Below are positions 1 through 7,589 of a stretch of 40,167 nt of DNA, piece by piece. The DNA is taken from assembly GCF_003311645.1 (NCBI RefSeq), contig NZ_QEST01000039.1:1-40167 (forward strand), written 5' to 3'. This stretch comes from Streptomyces sp. PT12 (lineage in GTDB: Bacteria > Actinomycetota > Actinomycetes > Streptomycetales > Streptomycetaceae). The notes under the pieces are model-generated. The model saw only the letters and a program-made list of their open reading frames with translations, made no database searches and was not told where the DNA came from. The position numbers and the translations under genes are program-made. The stretch's first letter is position 1, and the number at the start of each line of letters is the position of its first letter.

Positions 1-22
1 TGTCACGCCGGGATCTGTGGGA

Positions 23-47
23 GCCCGGAGGCGAGACCCCTCCGGGC
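23..47 (-). terminator. Original chromosomal tRNA terminator, now orphaned
   Basis: A 9-bp perfect stem (GCCCGGAGG at 23-31 with CCTCCGGGC at 39-47) with a 7-nt loop lies 13 bp beyond the displaced tRNA 3' end (position 61 on the minus strand). There is no T-run, as is common for Streptomyces terminators. It was probably the tRNA-Thr terminator before the island inserted. Confidence 0.5.
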
Positions 48-55
48 CACCCGAC

Positions 56-106
56 TGCGGAGCCGCCTGAGGGAATCGAACCCTCGACCTACGCATTACG
101 AGTGCG
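56..106 (-). repeat. attL: displaced 3' half of tRNA-Thr
   Basis: This 51-bp stretch is identical to 18786-18836. It contains the T arm, variable region, most of the anticodon arm and the 3' acceptor strand of the tRNA-Thr gene. It diverges from the tRNA at position 107, inside the anticodon stem, so it cannot form a tRNA. It most likely represents the original chromosomal 3' end, pushed away when the island inserted. Confidence 0.85.
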
Positions 107-217
107 AGGGTCCCCGTCCAGAAGGAGCAGCCGCGATCCAGCTTGCCTGCTTTTCATCCAACTCCGGGTGCCATCACGTCCAGCAGGCACAGCTTGAGAC
201 AGGCCCGTCCAGGGGCG

Positions 218-240
218 TCCGCTCACGCCACGCTCACGCC
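218..240. repeat. 23-bp subterminal repeat, left copy
   Basis: This 23-bp sequence recurs exactly at 18678-18700 in the same orientation. It contains a short internal tandem (GCTCACGCC repeated after one or two bases). The copies lie about 112 bp inside attL and about 85 bp inside attR, a placement compatible with integrase arm-type sites. On the minus strand both copies can also be read as a short tail ending GVSVA-stop, so a remnant of a gene 3' end is an alternative. Confidence 0.55.
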
Positions 241-373
241 ATCGGCGGCTGCTCAGCTCCTCGCCCGTTCACGTGGACCGGCTGATCAGCGACGTGCTGG
301 AACTTGCCGCCCAGGCAGGCAGCGGCCCGGCAAAGCGGTCTTCAACAACGAGTGGCCGGCTAAGGACAACCTC

Positions 374-403
374 TTGACGTGCTGCGTCACTATCGTGGGT
401 AGG
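374..403 (+). promoter_or_regulatory. Putative promoter of the XRE regulator with overlapping operator
   Basis: A -35-like TTGACG at 374-379 precedes a weak -10-like GGTAGG near 398-403 with an 18-bp spacer. An inverted repeat TGACG-N5-CGTCA (375-389) overlaps the -35 box. The same half-sites and spacing recur at 2226-2240. The arrangement suits autoregulation by the XRE protein encoded just downstream. The -10 is poor, so the exact promoter is uncertain. Confidence 0.4.
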
Positions 404-429
404 GCCCTTCACAGAGGGAGGCGGCACGG

Positions 430-1665
430 ATGCGTGGCCTCGCAGATCATCTGACCATCGGCGAGCGGATCGCCTTCCATCGGAGGCGCCGCGGCTACAC
501 CCAGCAGGTACTCGCCGGGCTCGTCGGCCGCAGTACCGACTGGCTGGCGAAGGTGGAGACCGGTCGACGCAAGCCTCCGCGCATCGACATGCTGGCCGAG
601 CTGGCCCGCGTACTTCGTGTACCGCTGGGGGAGTTGATCGGGCTACCCGTCCTGATGGAGGACGACCGAGAGCAGGATGACGTTCCGGCCGTGCGTGACG
701 CGTTGATGAGTCCGCGACGTCTCTCCCGGCTCTTGTTCGGGCCGGAGCCTGAGGCTCAGCTCCCAAGTCCTGGTCCAACGGCTCAGCTTGCGGAGCAGGC
801 TTGGAGCGACTACCAGGGCGGTCGACTCGGCAAGATCATCGCGATGCTCCCCGCCCTGCTTCAGACCGCGCTGGAGCTTGAGGACCACGCCGCACGCTCT
901 GTCGCGGACGGCCGGGACTGCTGGGCTGTGTCCGCCCGGGTGCACCACCTCGCCGCCACGACCCTGGCCAAGATCGGTGAGTCCGATATCTCGTGGCTTG
1001 CCGCCGAACGAGCCATGCGGGCCGCTGACGAATCCGGTGACCCGCTGGTCTTGGCGTCCGCCGCTCGCTCTGGAACGCATGCCCTGCTGGCGAACGGCCG
1101 ATACGACGACGCGATGGAGCTGGGCGAGACGACGGCTGGGTGGATGTCGGCCCGGGTGGACGACAGCGACCCGGCCGCCCTGAGCCTGCTGGGCATGACC
1201 CACCTGCGTGCGGCCATCGCCGCGGCGCGGCACCAGGACAGGCCCACGGCAACGAGCCTGCTGAACCGAGCCGAAGCGCTCGCAGACCAGCTCGGATCCG
1301 ACGAGAACTACTGGCAGACCAGCTTCGGGCCGACGAACGTCGTATTGCACCGGCTGTCCGCGGAGCTGGACCTCGACAACGTCTCGTACGTCGTGGCCCG
1401 TGGACAGATCGACGTGGACCATATGCCTCCGGAGCGCGGTGTGTCCTATCGGATCGACTATGCCCGCGCTCTCTCGCTCGCCGGCCGCGGAGACGATGCC
1501 TTCGTGGAGTTGCGAGCAGCCGAGCGCACGTCGCCGCAGCTCGTGCGGAACAATCCAAGGGTGCGAGACACGCTCCGCGACGTGATCAAACAGTCCCCGG
1601 TCACCAGCGGTGCGCGCTCGTCGGAGGTGTTCATCATGGCTCAACGGTGTAGGGCGGTTCAGTGA
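430..1665 (+). CDS. XRE-family HTH regulator with TPR-like domain
   Basis: This 411-residue protein has an N-terminal XRE/Cro helix-turn-helix (about residues 10-72, including YTQQVLAGLVGRS and KVETGRRKPP) followed by an alpha-helical region of about 300 residues resembling tetratricopeptide repeats (Ala-rich helical pairs such as AAERAMRAADESG). Such proteins usually act as cytoplasmic DNA-binding regulators whose TPR part senses a ligand or peptide. The ATG at 430 has a GGGAGG ribosome site 8 nt upstream. Its stop overlaps the start of the flavoprotein gene (GTGA), so it is probably co-transcribed with the cassette and controls it. The matching inverted repeats at 375 and 2226 are its likely operators (inference). 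Confidence 0.85.
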   Translation: MRGLADHLTIGERIAFHRRRRGYTQQVLAGLVGRSTDWLAKVETGRRKPPRIDMLAELARVLRVPLGELIGLPVLMEDDREQDDVPAVRDALMSPRRLSRLLFGPEPEAQLPSPGPTAQLAEQAWSDYQGGRLGKIIAMLPALLQTALELEDHAARSVADGRDCWAVSARVHHLAATTLAKIGESDISWLAAERAMRAADESGDPLVLASAARSGTHALLANGRYDDAMELGETTAGWMSARVDDSDPAALSLLGMTHLRAAIAAARHQDRPTATSLLNRAEALADQLGSDENYWQTSFGPTNVVLHRLSAELDLDNVSYVVARGQIDVDHMPPERGVSYRIDYARALSLAGRGDDAFVELRAAERTSPQLVRNNPRVRDTLRDVIKQSPVTSGARSSEVFIMAQRCRAVQ

Positions 1666-2228
1666 CCGTGGAGAAACGGCGGGGAGTCCTCGGGGTCGTA
1701 GGTACGGGCGCTGGCGGGGTGGAAGCCTTGCGTGCCGGACTCGTGGAACCGGCGCTGGCGCGCGGATGGCGGGTTGCCGTGACGCTCACGCCGACGGCGG
1801 GGCGCTGGTTGCGGGCGATCGGCGAGGTTGACCGCCTGGAGAAGGCGACGGGCTTGCCGGTACGGGATGAGCCACGGCTGCCGGGCGAGGCGAGACCGCA
1901 TCCGCCGGTGGATTGCTATGTCGTCGCTCCCGCCAGTGCGAACACGGTGGCCAAGCTCGCCGCCGGCGTCGCAGACAACCAGGTGCTCACCCAGGTGGGA
2001 GAGGCCATCGGCACCCTTGACCTGCCGGTGGTGGTCTTCCCCCGTGTCAACGCCGCCCACGCCCGTCATCCGGCCTGGAAGCGCCACATCACCGCTCTGC
2101 GAGAGGCCGACGTCCGGCTCGTCTACGGTCCCGACGTCTGGCCGCTGTATGAGCCGCGCGAAGCACCCTCCGGGCGGGAGCTGCCATGGCAGGCCGTGCT
2201 CGACGCGATCGACGACGCCGTGAAGTGA
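1662..2228 (+). CDS. HFCD-type flavoprotein
   Basis: This 188-residue protein belongs to the flavoprotein (HFCD, PF02441) family, which includes phosphopantothenoylcysteine decarboxylase and the lantibiotic decarboxylase EpiD. Visible signatures are the N-terminal glycine-rich GVVGTGAGGVE, the PASANT motif (about residues 89-94, VVAPASANTVAKLAAG) and a PRVNAAH segment near residue 127 at the place of the family's PxMNxxMW motif. Members bind FMN and often decarboxylate cysteine-type carboxylates. The substrate here is unknown. The GTG start overlaps the regulator stop by 4 nt, implying translational coupling. It is about the usual size for a single-domain member and lacks the CoaB half, so it is not the housekeeping Dfp protein. 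Confidence 0.8.
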   Translation: MTVEKRRGVLGVVGTGAGGVEALRAGLVEPALARGWRVAVTLTPTAGRWLRAIGEVDRLEKATGLPVRDEPRLPGEARPHPPVDCYVVAPASANTVAKLAAGVADNQVLTQVGEAIGTLDLPVVVFPRVNAAHARHPAWKRHITALREADVRLVYGPDVWPLYEPREAPSGRELPWQAVLDAIDDAVK

Positions 2229-2240
2229 CGTCCGACGTCA
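2226..2240. promoter_or_regulatory. Inverted repeat TGACG-N5-CGTCA, second operator candidate
   Basis: A perfect 7-1-7 palindrome (TGACGTC, C, GACGTCA) starts on the flavoprotein stop codon. Its outer half-sites and 5-bp spacing equal the repeat at 375-389 in front of the regulator. It lies about 80 bp before the first kinase gene, within the only gap of note (92 bp) in the front of the cassette, so a second regulated promoter here is plausible. Confidence 0.45.
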
Positions 2241-2320
2241 ACTCGGCTGAGGCATAAGGCAGAGACGACCCGGACAGACTGTCAGGGCTCTCGTTCTCTG
2301 ACGCCTCGAAGCTGTGTCTC

Positions 2321-3355
2321 ATGGTGGAGAACACGGCCGGGCAGCACGCCGCAACAGCGGACGACTTCCTCTACCTCGCTGGGACCAGCACCACCGGCCC
2401 ATCGGTGAGGGACAAGGCGGGCTCGCCCGCTGAGGTCGCCGTCGGTTTTGGAACCCTGACGGCAGGACGGACGGACCAGGGCGGAGAGCGGTTCGGCCCG
2501 TTCGGTCCTGCCACTGTCAAGCCGTTCTCGATCACGCGCACGGCCGTGGACCAATCCGCCCTGCTCAAGATCTATCGCGGAGTCGAACCTCTGGCTCGCC
2601 GTGACCGCGAGGCCGATGCCTTGCGAATGGCCTGCCAGTCGGGGGCTTCCACTCCATCTGTGCTTGCCACGGGCGAGCACGTGGATCACGCCTGGTCCGT
2701 GCTGAGCTTCGTTCCCGGCACACCGTGCTCCATCGCCACCGCGAGCGGCGTGGACGACTTCGTCCGTCGCGCCCTCTCCATCACAGCGGATGTGCACCGC
2801 CACGGCCGCCGGCTCAGCCTCACACCGGGCGCGGGCTGGCGACAGAACGGCGACGGCGGCAGCACGATCACCCACCGCGAATCTCTGTCGGGACAGCTCT
2901 CTCCTCGCTGCCGTCGTCAGCCCTGGTGGCAGGACTTCCACGCCATGCTCGCCGCCCTGGACCCTGAGCCTACGGTGTACCTCCACGGCGACATCAAGCC
3001 CGAGCACCTGCTGATCGACGGCGCGCGAGTCCACGTCGTCGACTGGGAGGCCAGCGCCCGAGGGCCCGCAGTCTGCGACTACGCGGACATCATGTTCCAC
3101 CTCGTGCGCGACTTGGTGTACCTCGGCGCCCCGCGGCAGCGCCTACCGCTCGACGTCATTGGCCAAGTCCCCGCCTTCGGCCCTGTCGTGGCATGGCGGC
3201 TGGTCCTGTGGCTCGACCGGCGCCGTCCGGAAGACCTTCACAGCCTCGCAGCACACGACATCCACCGGTTGTCCCGCACCTCCACCCCCGTGGAGGCAGC
3301 CCGAGAGCTCGGCGGCCTGATCGCGGAGTTCCGCGGCAACGGGGTGCCGCGTTAG
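2321..3355 (+). CDS. Aminoglycoside phosphotransferase-fold kinase (first)
   Basis: This 344-residue protein has the APH/choline-kinase fold signatures: a likely ATP-binding lysine K83 (ALLKIYRGVE), the catalytic loop LHGDIKPEHLL (H222, D224) and the metal-binding DWE (D241). These enzymes transfer phosphate from ATP to a hydroxyl on a small molecule. The substrate is unknown. The family includes antibiotic-resistance kinases and metabolic kinases. No upstream ATG/GTG exists in frame after a stop at 2255, so ATG 2321 (or GTG 2324) is the start, although no clear ribosome site is seen. The N-terminal 60 residues are Gly/Thr-rich and poorly conserved-looking. It lies in the cassette between the flavoprotein and the methionine adenosyltransferase. 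Confidence 0.75.
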   Translation: MVENTAGQHAATADDFLYLAGTSTTGPSVRDKAGSPAEVAVGFGTLTAGRTDQGGERFGPFGPATVKPFSITRTAVDQSALLKIYRGVEPLARRDREADALRMACQSGASTPSVLATGEHVDHAWSVLSFVPGTPCSIATASGVDDFVRRALSITADVHRHGRRLSLTPGAGWRQNGDGGSTITHRESLSGQLSPRCRRQPWWQDFHAMLAALDPEPTVYLHGDIKPEHLLIDGARVHVVDWEASARGPAVCDYADIMFHLVRDLVYLGAPRQRLPLDVIGQVPAFGPVVAWRLVLWLDRRRPEDLHSLAAHDIHRLSRTSTPVEAARELGGLIAEFRGNGVPR

Positions 3356-3426
3356 CGCCGCCGTCATCCGTCCCTGTCCAGCACCCGACCACTCCGTACT
3401 TCCACGCCAGACGATAGGAGCCCGCC

Positions 3427-4677
3427 GTGAACCGAGTCGCCAGGAACTACGGCAGCAGCCGCGTCGTGATCGAGACCGGCACGCCCTACCCCGACGCGAC
3501 GACCATCGTGGAACGCAAGGGCCTCGGCCATCCCGACACCCTCGCCGACCATCTCGCCGAACGGCTGTCCCAGGCGTACAGCCGCTACTGCCTGGAGCAC
3601 TTCGGCGCCGTGTTACACCACAACTTCGACAAGCTCGCGTTGCTGGGCGGCGCCAGCGAGGTGCGGTACGGCGCCGGGCGCATGGTGGCACCCGTGCGCG
3701 TGCTCGTCAACGGCCGCGCGGCCCCGGCCTGCGGTGACCACCAGATACCGGTGGATGACCTCGTTGAGACAACCGTCCGGACGTTCTTCGCCGAGCGGCT
3801 GCCCGCAGTCGCCGATCACCTGGACATCAGGTTCCACATCACGAGCAACTCCAGCCCCGGCGCCGTCCTGACCGAGGGAGACACACCGGAGCGCACCCGG
3901 TGGTTCGCCCCGCGGACGATCGACGATCTGCGGGAGCGGCGCGTGCTGCTGGCCAACGACACCTCGCTCGGTACCGGCTGGGCGCCGCTGAGCCCGTTCG
4001 AGTCCTTCGTCTGCGAGCTCGTTGACAACCTCTCCGGGGAGAGCCCTTTCAGGGAAGCGCACCGTTGGTGCGGCACGGACGTGAAGCTCATGGGCTACTA
4101 CGAAGGCGACCGCGCCGCCGTGGTGCTCTGCGTCCCGCAGATGTCCCCGCACGTCGGCAGCCGGGCTGCGTACCTGGAGAACAAGCAGGTGATCCTCGCC
4201 GAGTGCCGGCGCCTCGCCGGCCTGCGGCTCCCGGGCACCCCCGTGGACTTCAGGCTCAACGTGCGGGACGTCCCGGAGAACGACGAGTTCTACCTCACCT
4301 ACACCGGCAGCTCGATCGAGTCGGGTGACGAGGGGGTCGTCGGCCGCGGCAACCGCGTCAACGGCCTCATCACGCCCCTGCGTCCGATGAACATGGAAGG
4401 GGCCAGCGGAAAGAACCCCGTCTACCACGTCGGCAAGCTCTACAACCTCGCCGCCATGTGTCTCGCGCGTACCCTGCACGAGGAGACCGGTGGGTACGCC
4501 GAGGTCCACCTGGTCAGCGCGACGGGCGAACGACTCGACCATCCATGGCGGGTTCTCGTGCGCCTCTCGGAGCCGACGGCCCAGGTCGACAAGGTCCAGG
4601 TCCTCATCGAGGAGACCCTCAGCAACTTCCCGGCACTCACCAACGAGTTGGTCCACGAAGGAGTGCTGCTCAGCTAA
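3427..4677 (+). CDS. Archaeal-type methionine adenosyltransferase
   Basis: This 416-residue protein matches the archaeal-type S-adenosylmethionine synthetase family (PF01941), not the bacterial MetK family. Diagnostic stretches are VERKGLGHPD (residues 28-37), HHNFDK (64-69), GRGNRVNGLITP (about 306-317) and GASGKNPVYHVGKLYN (about 325-340). The known reaction joins ATP and methionine to give SAM, phosphate and pyrophosphate. The GTG start has AGGAG 6 nt upstream. The stop overlaps the next kinase start (TAATG). A rare TTA leucine codon occurs at 3613-3615. A bacterial genome of this kind would be expected to carry its own metK elsewhere, so this copy probably serves the cassette. It may use an unusual substrate, which the sequence cannot tell. 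Confidence 0.92.
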   Translation: MNRVARNYGSSRVVIETGTPYPDATTIVERKGLGHPDTLADHLAERLSQAYSRYCLEHFGAVLHHNFDKLALLGGASEVRYGAGRMVAPVRVLVNGRAAPACGDHQIPVDDLVETTVRTFFAERLPAVADHLDIRFHITSNSSPGAVLTEGDTPERTRWFAPRTIDDLRERRVLLANDTSLGTGWAPLSPFESFVCELVDNLSGESPFREAHRWCGTDVKLMGYYEGDRAAVVLCVPQMSPHVGSRAAYLENKQVILAECRRLAGLRLPGTPVDFRLNVRDVPENDEFYLTYTGSSIESGDEGVVGRGNRVNGLITPLRPMNMEGASGKNPVYHVGKLYNLAAMCLARTLHEETGGYAEVHLVSATGERLDHPWRVLVRLSEPTAQVDKVQVLIEETLSNFPALTNELVHEGVLLS

Positions 4678-5588
4678 TGGACGCCTCGACGCTCCCGCCC
4701 GTACCACCGGGGTGCTGCCAGCGGCTGACCGCCCACTACGGCCAGGTTCTGAACGCCTGGATCGACGCGGCCCCGGGGCTGCTGACGGCTACGGCCGCGC
4801 GATGGTCGCTCACTCTCGGGGGCTACCACGACGCCGGGCACGCCTCAGTCCTCGTCACTGCTGTCGACCGGCGCGGCGAGCGCCTGCTCCTCAAGGCGTG
4901 GCCGGACCGCGACCGCTACTCCCGCGAGCTCCGGGCCCTCCGCCTGTGGCACCGCGAGAAGCACGACATCGTGCAGGTGACGGATGACAGTCGCGCGGTC
5001 GCGGCTTTGCGCGCGGTCGGGGGTGTCCCCGGTGGCGCCGTGCGTCCACCACATGAGGAAGGTCTCGTCGCCGCTGCGATTCAACGAGTGCACGAAGAGG
5101 GCGCCCATAGCCACGCCGCCGTTGAGCTGCCCAGCTTGCGCGACTTCACCGCCGAGGAGGTTCGCCCCCGCATCGACCGGCGTCTGAAGCTCACCGAACA
5201 CCGACAGCGTGCGGAGCGGGCACTCTCCCATACAGCTGGTCTGCGGGAAGAACCGCGCCGCCAAACGGTGCTGCACGCGGACCTGTATCGGGAGAACGTC
5301 CCGTTCACCCTGGACGGGCAGCCGGTGCTGCTCGACCCGCTGCCCATGACAGGGGACGCCGCGTTCGACTGGGCCTTCTGGACGATCTACTACCAGGTAG
5401 GGGGCGGCACCGCCTATCGTCTCCGCCGCGCCAGCCGCACATCGGGCATCCCCGTCGACGAGATCCTTCCCTGGTGCCTGCTGCTGAGCACGGACGGCCT
5501 CCTGTACTACGAGGAGACCAACGACCCGCGCTTGCCTCAGATGATGGCTGTCCTGGACGCCCTGCTGAAGATCGTGGCGACGAGGTGA
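4677..5588 (+). CDS. Aminoglycoside phosphotransferase-fold kinase (second)
   Basis: This 303-residue protein is a second APH-fold kinase, only distantly like the one at 2321. Visible motifs are the probable ATP-binding lysine K73 (LLLKAWPD), the catalytic loop LHADLYREN (H200, D202, N207) and the metal-binding D220 (VLLDPLP). The HGD of typical members is HAD here. The start ATG at 4677 overlaps the preceding stop (TAATG), so it is translationally coupled to the adenosyltransferase. A longer open frame upstream to 4458 is overlap with the previous gene. It should phosphorylate a small-molecule hydroxyl. Together with the adjacent phosphatase it may form a phosphorylation/dephosphorylation pair in the pathway. 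Confidence 0.75.
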   Translation: MDASTLPPVPPGCCQRLTAHYGQVLNAWIDAAPGLLTATAARWSLTLGGYHDAGHASVLVTAVDRRGERLLLKAWPDRDRYSRELRALRLWHREKHDIVQVTDDSRAVAALRAVGGVPGGAVRPPHEEGLVAAAIQRVHEEGAHSHAAVELPSLRDFTAEEVRPRIDRRLKLTEHRQRAERALSHTAGLREEPRRQTVLHADLYRENVPFTLDGQPVLLDPLPMTGDAAFDWAFWTIYYQVGGGTAYRLRRASRTSGIPVDEILPWCLLLSTDGLLYYEETNDPRLPQMMAVLDALLKIVATR

Positions 5589-5593
5589 TCGCG

Positions 5594-6301
5594 ATGACAA
5601 CACACCTACTGCGCCACGGCCGCACCGAGTACAGCGCCCGCTACCTGGTCAACGGCGACCCGGCCGTGCAGCTCCAGCTCGACGAGGAAGGGGTACGCGC
5701 ATGCCACACCGCCCGGCCGTCGCTCCCCATCGAGTCGGCGCGGACGTGGATCGCGAGCGCGTTCCCGCGCGCCCAGCAGACCGCCGCACTCCTCATCGGC
5801 GAGGAAGCACGACTTCCCGTCGTCATCCCGCTTCTCAACGAACTCGACTATGGCTGCTTCGAGGGGGCACCGTTCCTGGAGTACGCGGCATGGCTTCAGC
5901 ACCACGGTCCGTGGGCTGAACCGCCGGGCGCCGGAGAGTGCCAGCGCGAGGGCATCCGCCGCATGCTCCTGGGCCTGATGGCTGCGCTTGAGGAGCCCGG
6001 CCCCAGGGTTGTCGTTGCCCACGGCCTGCTGCTCTCGGTCATGGACTGGCACCTCAGCCGGACGCCGGGGAACGCGATGCCGCTGTTCTTTCCCGAGGCG
6101 CCGTACCTGGTTCCGTTGGCCATCGACGACGACCCGATGGGCAAGCACGTCGCGGCCCTGCTCGACGAGCTCGACAACGAGGATCGACGCCATGGCTGGG
6201 CTCCAGGCCACGTACCGATATCAGGGACGGACGCAGCGTCCGCCCTTGCTAACGTCGATTCACCACAGAAGCCGCTAGAGGAGCAGCCCTCTCATGCATG
6301 A
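5594..6301 (+). CDS. Histidine phosphatase superfamily protein
   Basis: This 235-residue protein carries the RHG signature of the phosphoglycerate mutase-like phosphatases: LLRHGRTE at residues 5-12 (catalytic H8), a glutamate in NELDYGCFEG, and the second histidine H143 in VVVAHGLLL. These enzymes remove phosphate from small molecules through a phosphohistidine intermediate. The ATG at 5594 follows a GAGGTGA ribosome site by about 4 nt. A GTG at 5585 overlapping the previous stop is an alternative start. The C-terminal 40 residues are a low-complexity tail overlapping the seryl-tRNA synthetase start by 8 bp. Sandwiched between a kinase and SerRS, it probably dephosphorylates a pathway intermediate. 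Confidence 0.8.
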   Translation: MTTHLLRHGRTEYSARYLVNGDPAVQLQLDEEGVRACHTARPSLPIESARTWIASAFPRAQQTAALLIGEEARLPVVIPLLNELDYGCFEGAPFLEYAAWLQHHGPWAEPPGAGECQREGIRRMLLGLMAALEEPGPRVVVAHGLLLSVMDWHLSRTPGNAMPLFFPEAPYLVPLAIDDDPMGKHVAALLDELDNEDRRHGWAPGHVPISGTDAASALANVDSPQKPLEEQPSHA

Positions 6302-7589
6302 TGCTCGCGTTCTGATCGACATGGGCGACGAGGCCGTCCGCCGGCTCGCCCGCCGCGGATACGCCCTGGACCTCTCCTCCCTGGAGAGTCTCCAGTCTCG
6401 ACGGAACCAGAGCATCCGCACCGCCGACGAACTGAGGGCCGAATCCAAGCGCGTCGCACAGGAGGTGCAGAAGACGGCGAAGGCCGGCGGGGACGTCTCG
6501 GCGCTCAAGGAGTCGGCACGCAAGATCAAGGAGCAGATTCGCGAGGCAGAAGCCGAGCAGGAGCAGATCCAGATCGAACTGCGCGAGCTGCTGCTGAGCA
6601 TCCCAAACCTGCCGCTCGACTCCGCGCCCGACGGAGACTCCGAGGAGTTCGCGGTCGAGGTGCGGCGGGTCGGCACCGCGCCGACGTTCGCGTTCGAGCC
6701 CAGGGATCACGTTGACCTCGGCGAGGCCATGGGCATCCTCGACTTCGGCCGCGCCACAAAGCTCTCGGGTCCGCGCTTCAGCATCGCCCGCGGCGTCGGG
6801 GCCGCCCTGGAGCGCGCGCTCGCGACCCTGTTCCTGGACCTCCACACCCGCCGACACGGCTACGTCGAGCACTCGGTGCCGTTCCTCGTAACCCGGAAGA
6901 CGATGACCGGCACCGGCCAGCTCCCGAAGTTCGAAGCGGACCTCTTCGCCACCGGCGTCGCCGACCGGGAGCTGTTCCTGATCCCGACCGCCGAGGTTCC
7001 GCTCACGAACCTCTACGCCGACGAGATCATCCCGTCGGCCGAACTGCCCCTGGCGCTTACGGCCTTCACCCCCTGCTTCCGCTCCGAGGCGGGTTCGTAC
7101 GGCCGCGACACCCGTGGCATTCTGCGGCAGCACCAGTTCTCCAAGGTCGAGATGGTCCGCATCTGCGCGGCCGAGGAATCCCAGGCCGAGCAGGAGAAGA
7201 TGATCAGCCACGCCGAGGCGTGCCTGAAGGAGCTCGATCTTGCCTACCGCGTGGTGACGCTCGCCGCAGGCGACATGAGCTTCTCCGCCCAGCTCACGTA
7301 CGACATCGAGGTGTGGCTCCCAAGCCAGAACACCTACCGCGAGATCTCGTCCGTCTCGGACTGCGGCACCTTCCAGGCCCGTCGGGCTGGTATCCGCACG
7401 CGCGATGAGCACGGCAAGACCGTGCCCGTGGCCACCCTGAACGGCTCAGGACTGCCCATCGGCCGCACCCTGGCCGCGTTGCTCGAACAGCACCAGCAGC
7501 AGGACGGCTCCGTGACCCTGCCCGAAGCCCTCGTCCCCTACCTCGGCTTCCGCCGTATCCAGGCGGACGGAACTCCATCGGAGGCATAA
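6294..7589 (+). CDS. serS: Seryl-tRNA synthetase, extra copy
   Basis: This 431-residue protein is a complete class II SerRS. It has an N-terminal coiled-coil tRNA-binding arm (about residues 30-100), TAEVPLTN, motif 2 FRSEAGSYGRDTRG with RQHQFSKVE (about 262-285) and motif 3 NGSGLPIGR (383-391). The usual bacterial SSCSN stretch is SSVSD here (352-356). It should form seryl-adenylate and seryl-tRNA(Ser). The ATG at 6294 follows GAGGAG by 10 nt and overlaps the phosphatase stop. Its place inside a cassette on an island implies a duplicate of the housekeeping gene. Known roles of such copies are resistance to seryl-adenylate-mimicking antibiotics (albomycin) and supply of seryl-tRNA for biosynthesis (valanimycin VlmL). 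Which applies here is unknown. Confidence 0.93.
   Translation: MHDARVLIDMGDEAVRRLARRGYALDLSSLESLQSRRNQSIRTADELRAESKRVAQEVQKTAKAGGDVSALKESARKIKEQIREAEAEQEQIQIELRELLLSIPNLPLDSAPDGDSEEFAVEVRRVGTAPTFAFEPRDHVDLGEAMGILDFGRATKLSGPRFSIARGVGAALERALATLFLDLHTRRHGYVEHSVPFLVTRKTMTGTGQLPKFEADLFATGVADRELFLIPTAEVPLTNLYADEIIPSAELPLALTAFTPCFRSEAGSYGRDTRGILRQHQFSKVEMVRICAAEESQAEQEKMISHAEACLKELDLAYRVVTLAAGDMSFSAQLTYDIEVWLPSQNTYREISSVSDCGTFQARRAGIRTRDEHGKTVPVATLNGSGLPIGRTLAALLEQHQQQDGSVTLPEALVPYLGFRRIQADGTPSEA

Larger units (their letters stand above)
107..429. other. Left island end, no convincing gene
   Basis: Between attL and the first cargo gene I see no convincing coding sequence. The segment holds one copy of a 23-bp repeat (218-240) also present near the right end, and the regulator promoter region near 374-403. 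A plus-strand open frame around 199-369 has no start with a ribosome site and could be the tail of a lost gene. No integrase motif is recognisable. Confidence 0.5.

Noticed and set aside
143-454. 103-codon frame at the left island end
   Set aside because: No ribosome site, no motif, spans the regulator promoter and the 23-bp repeat.
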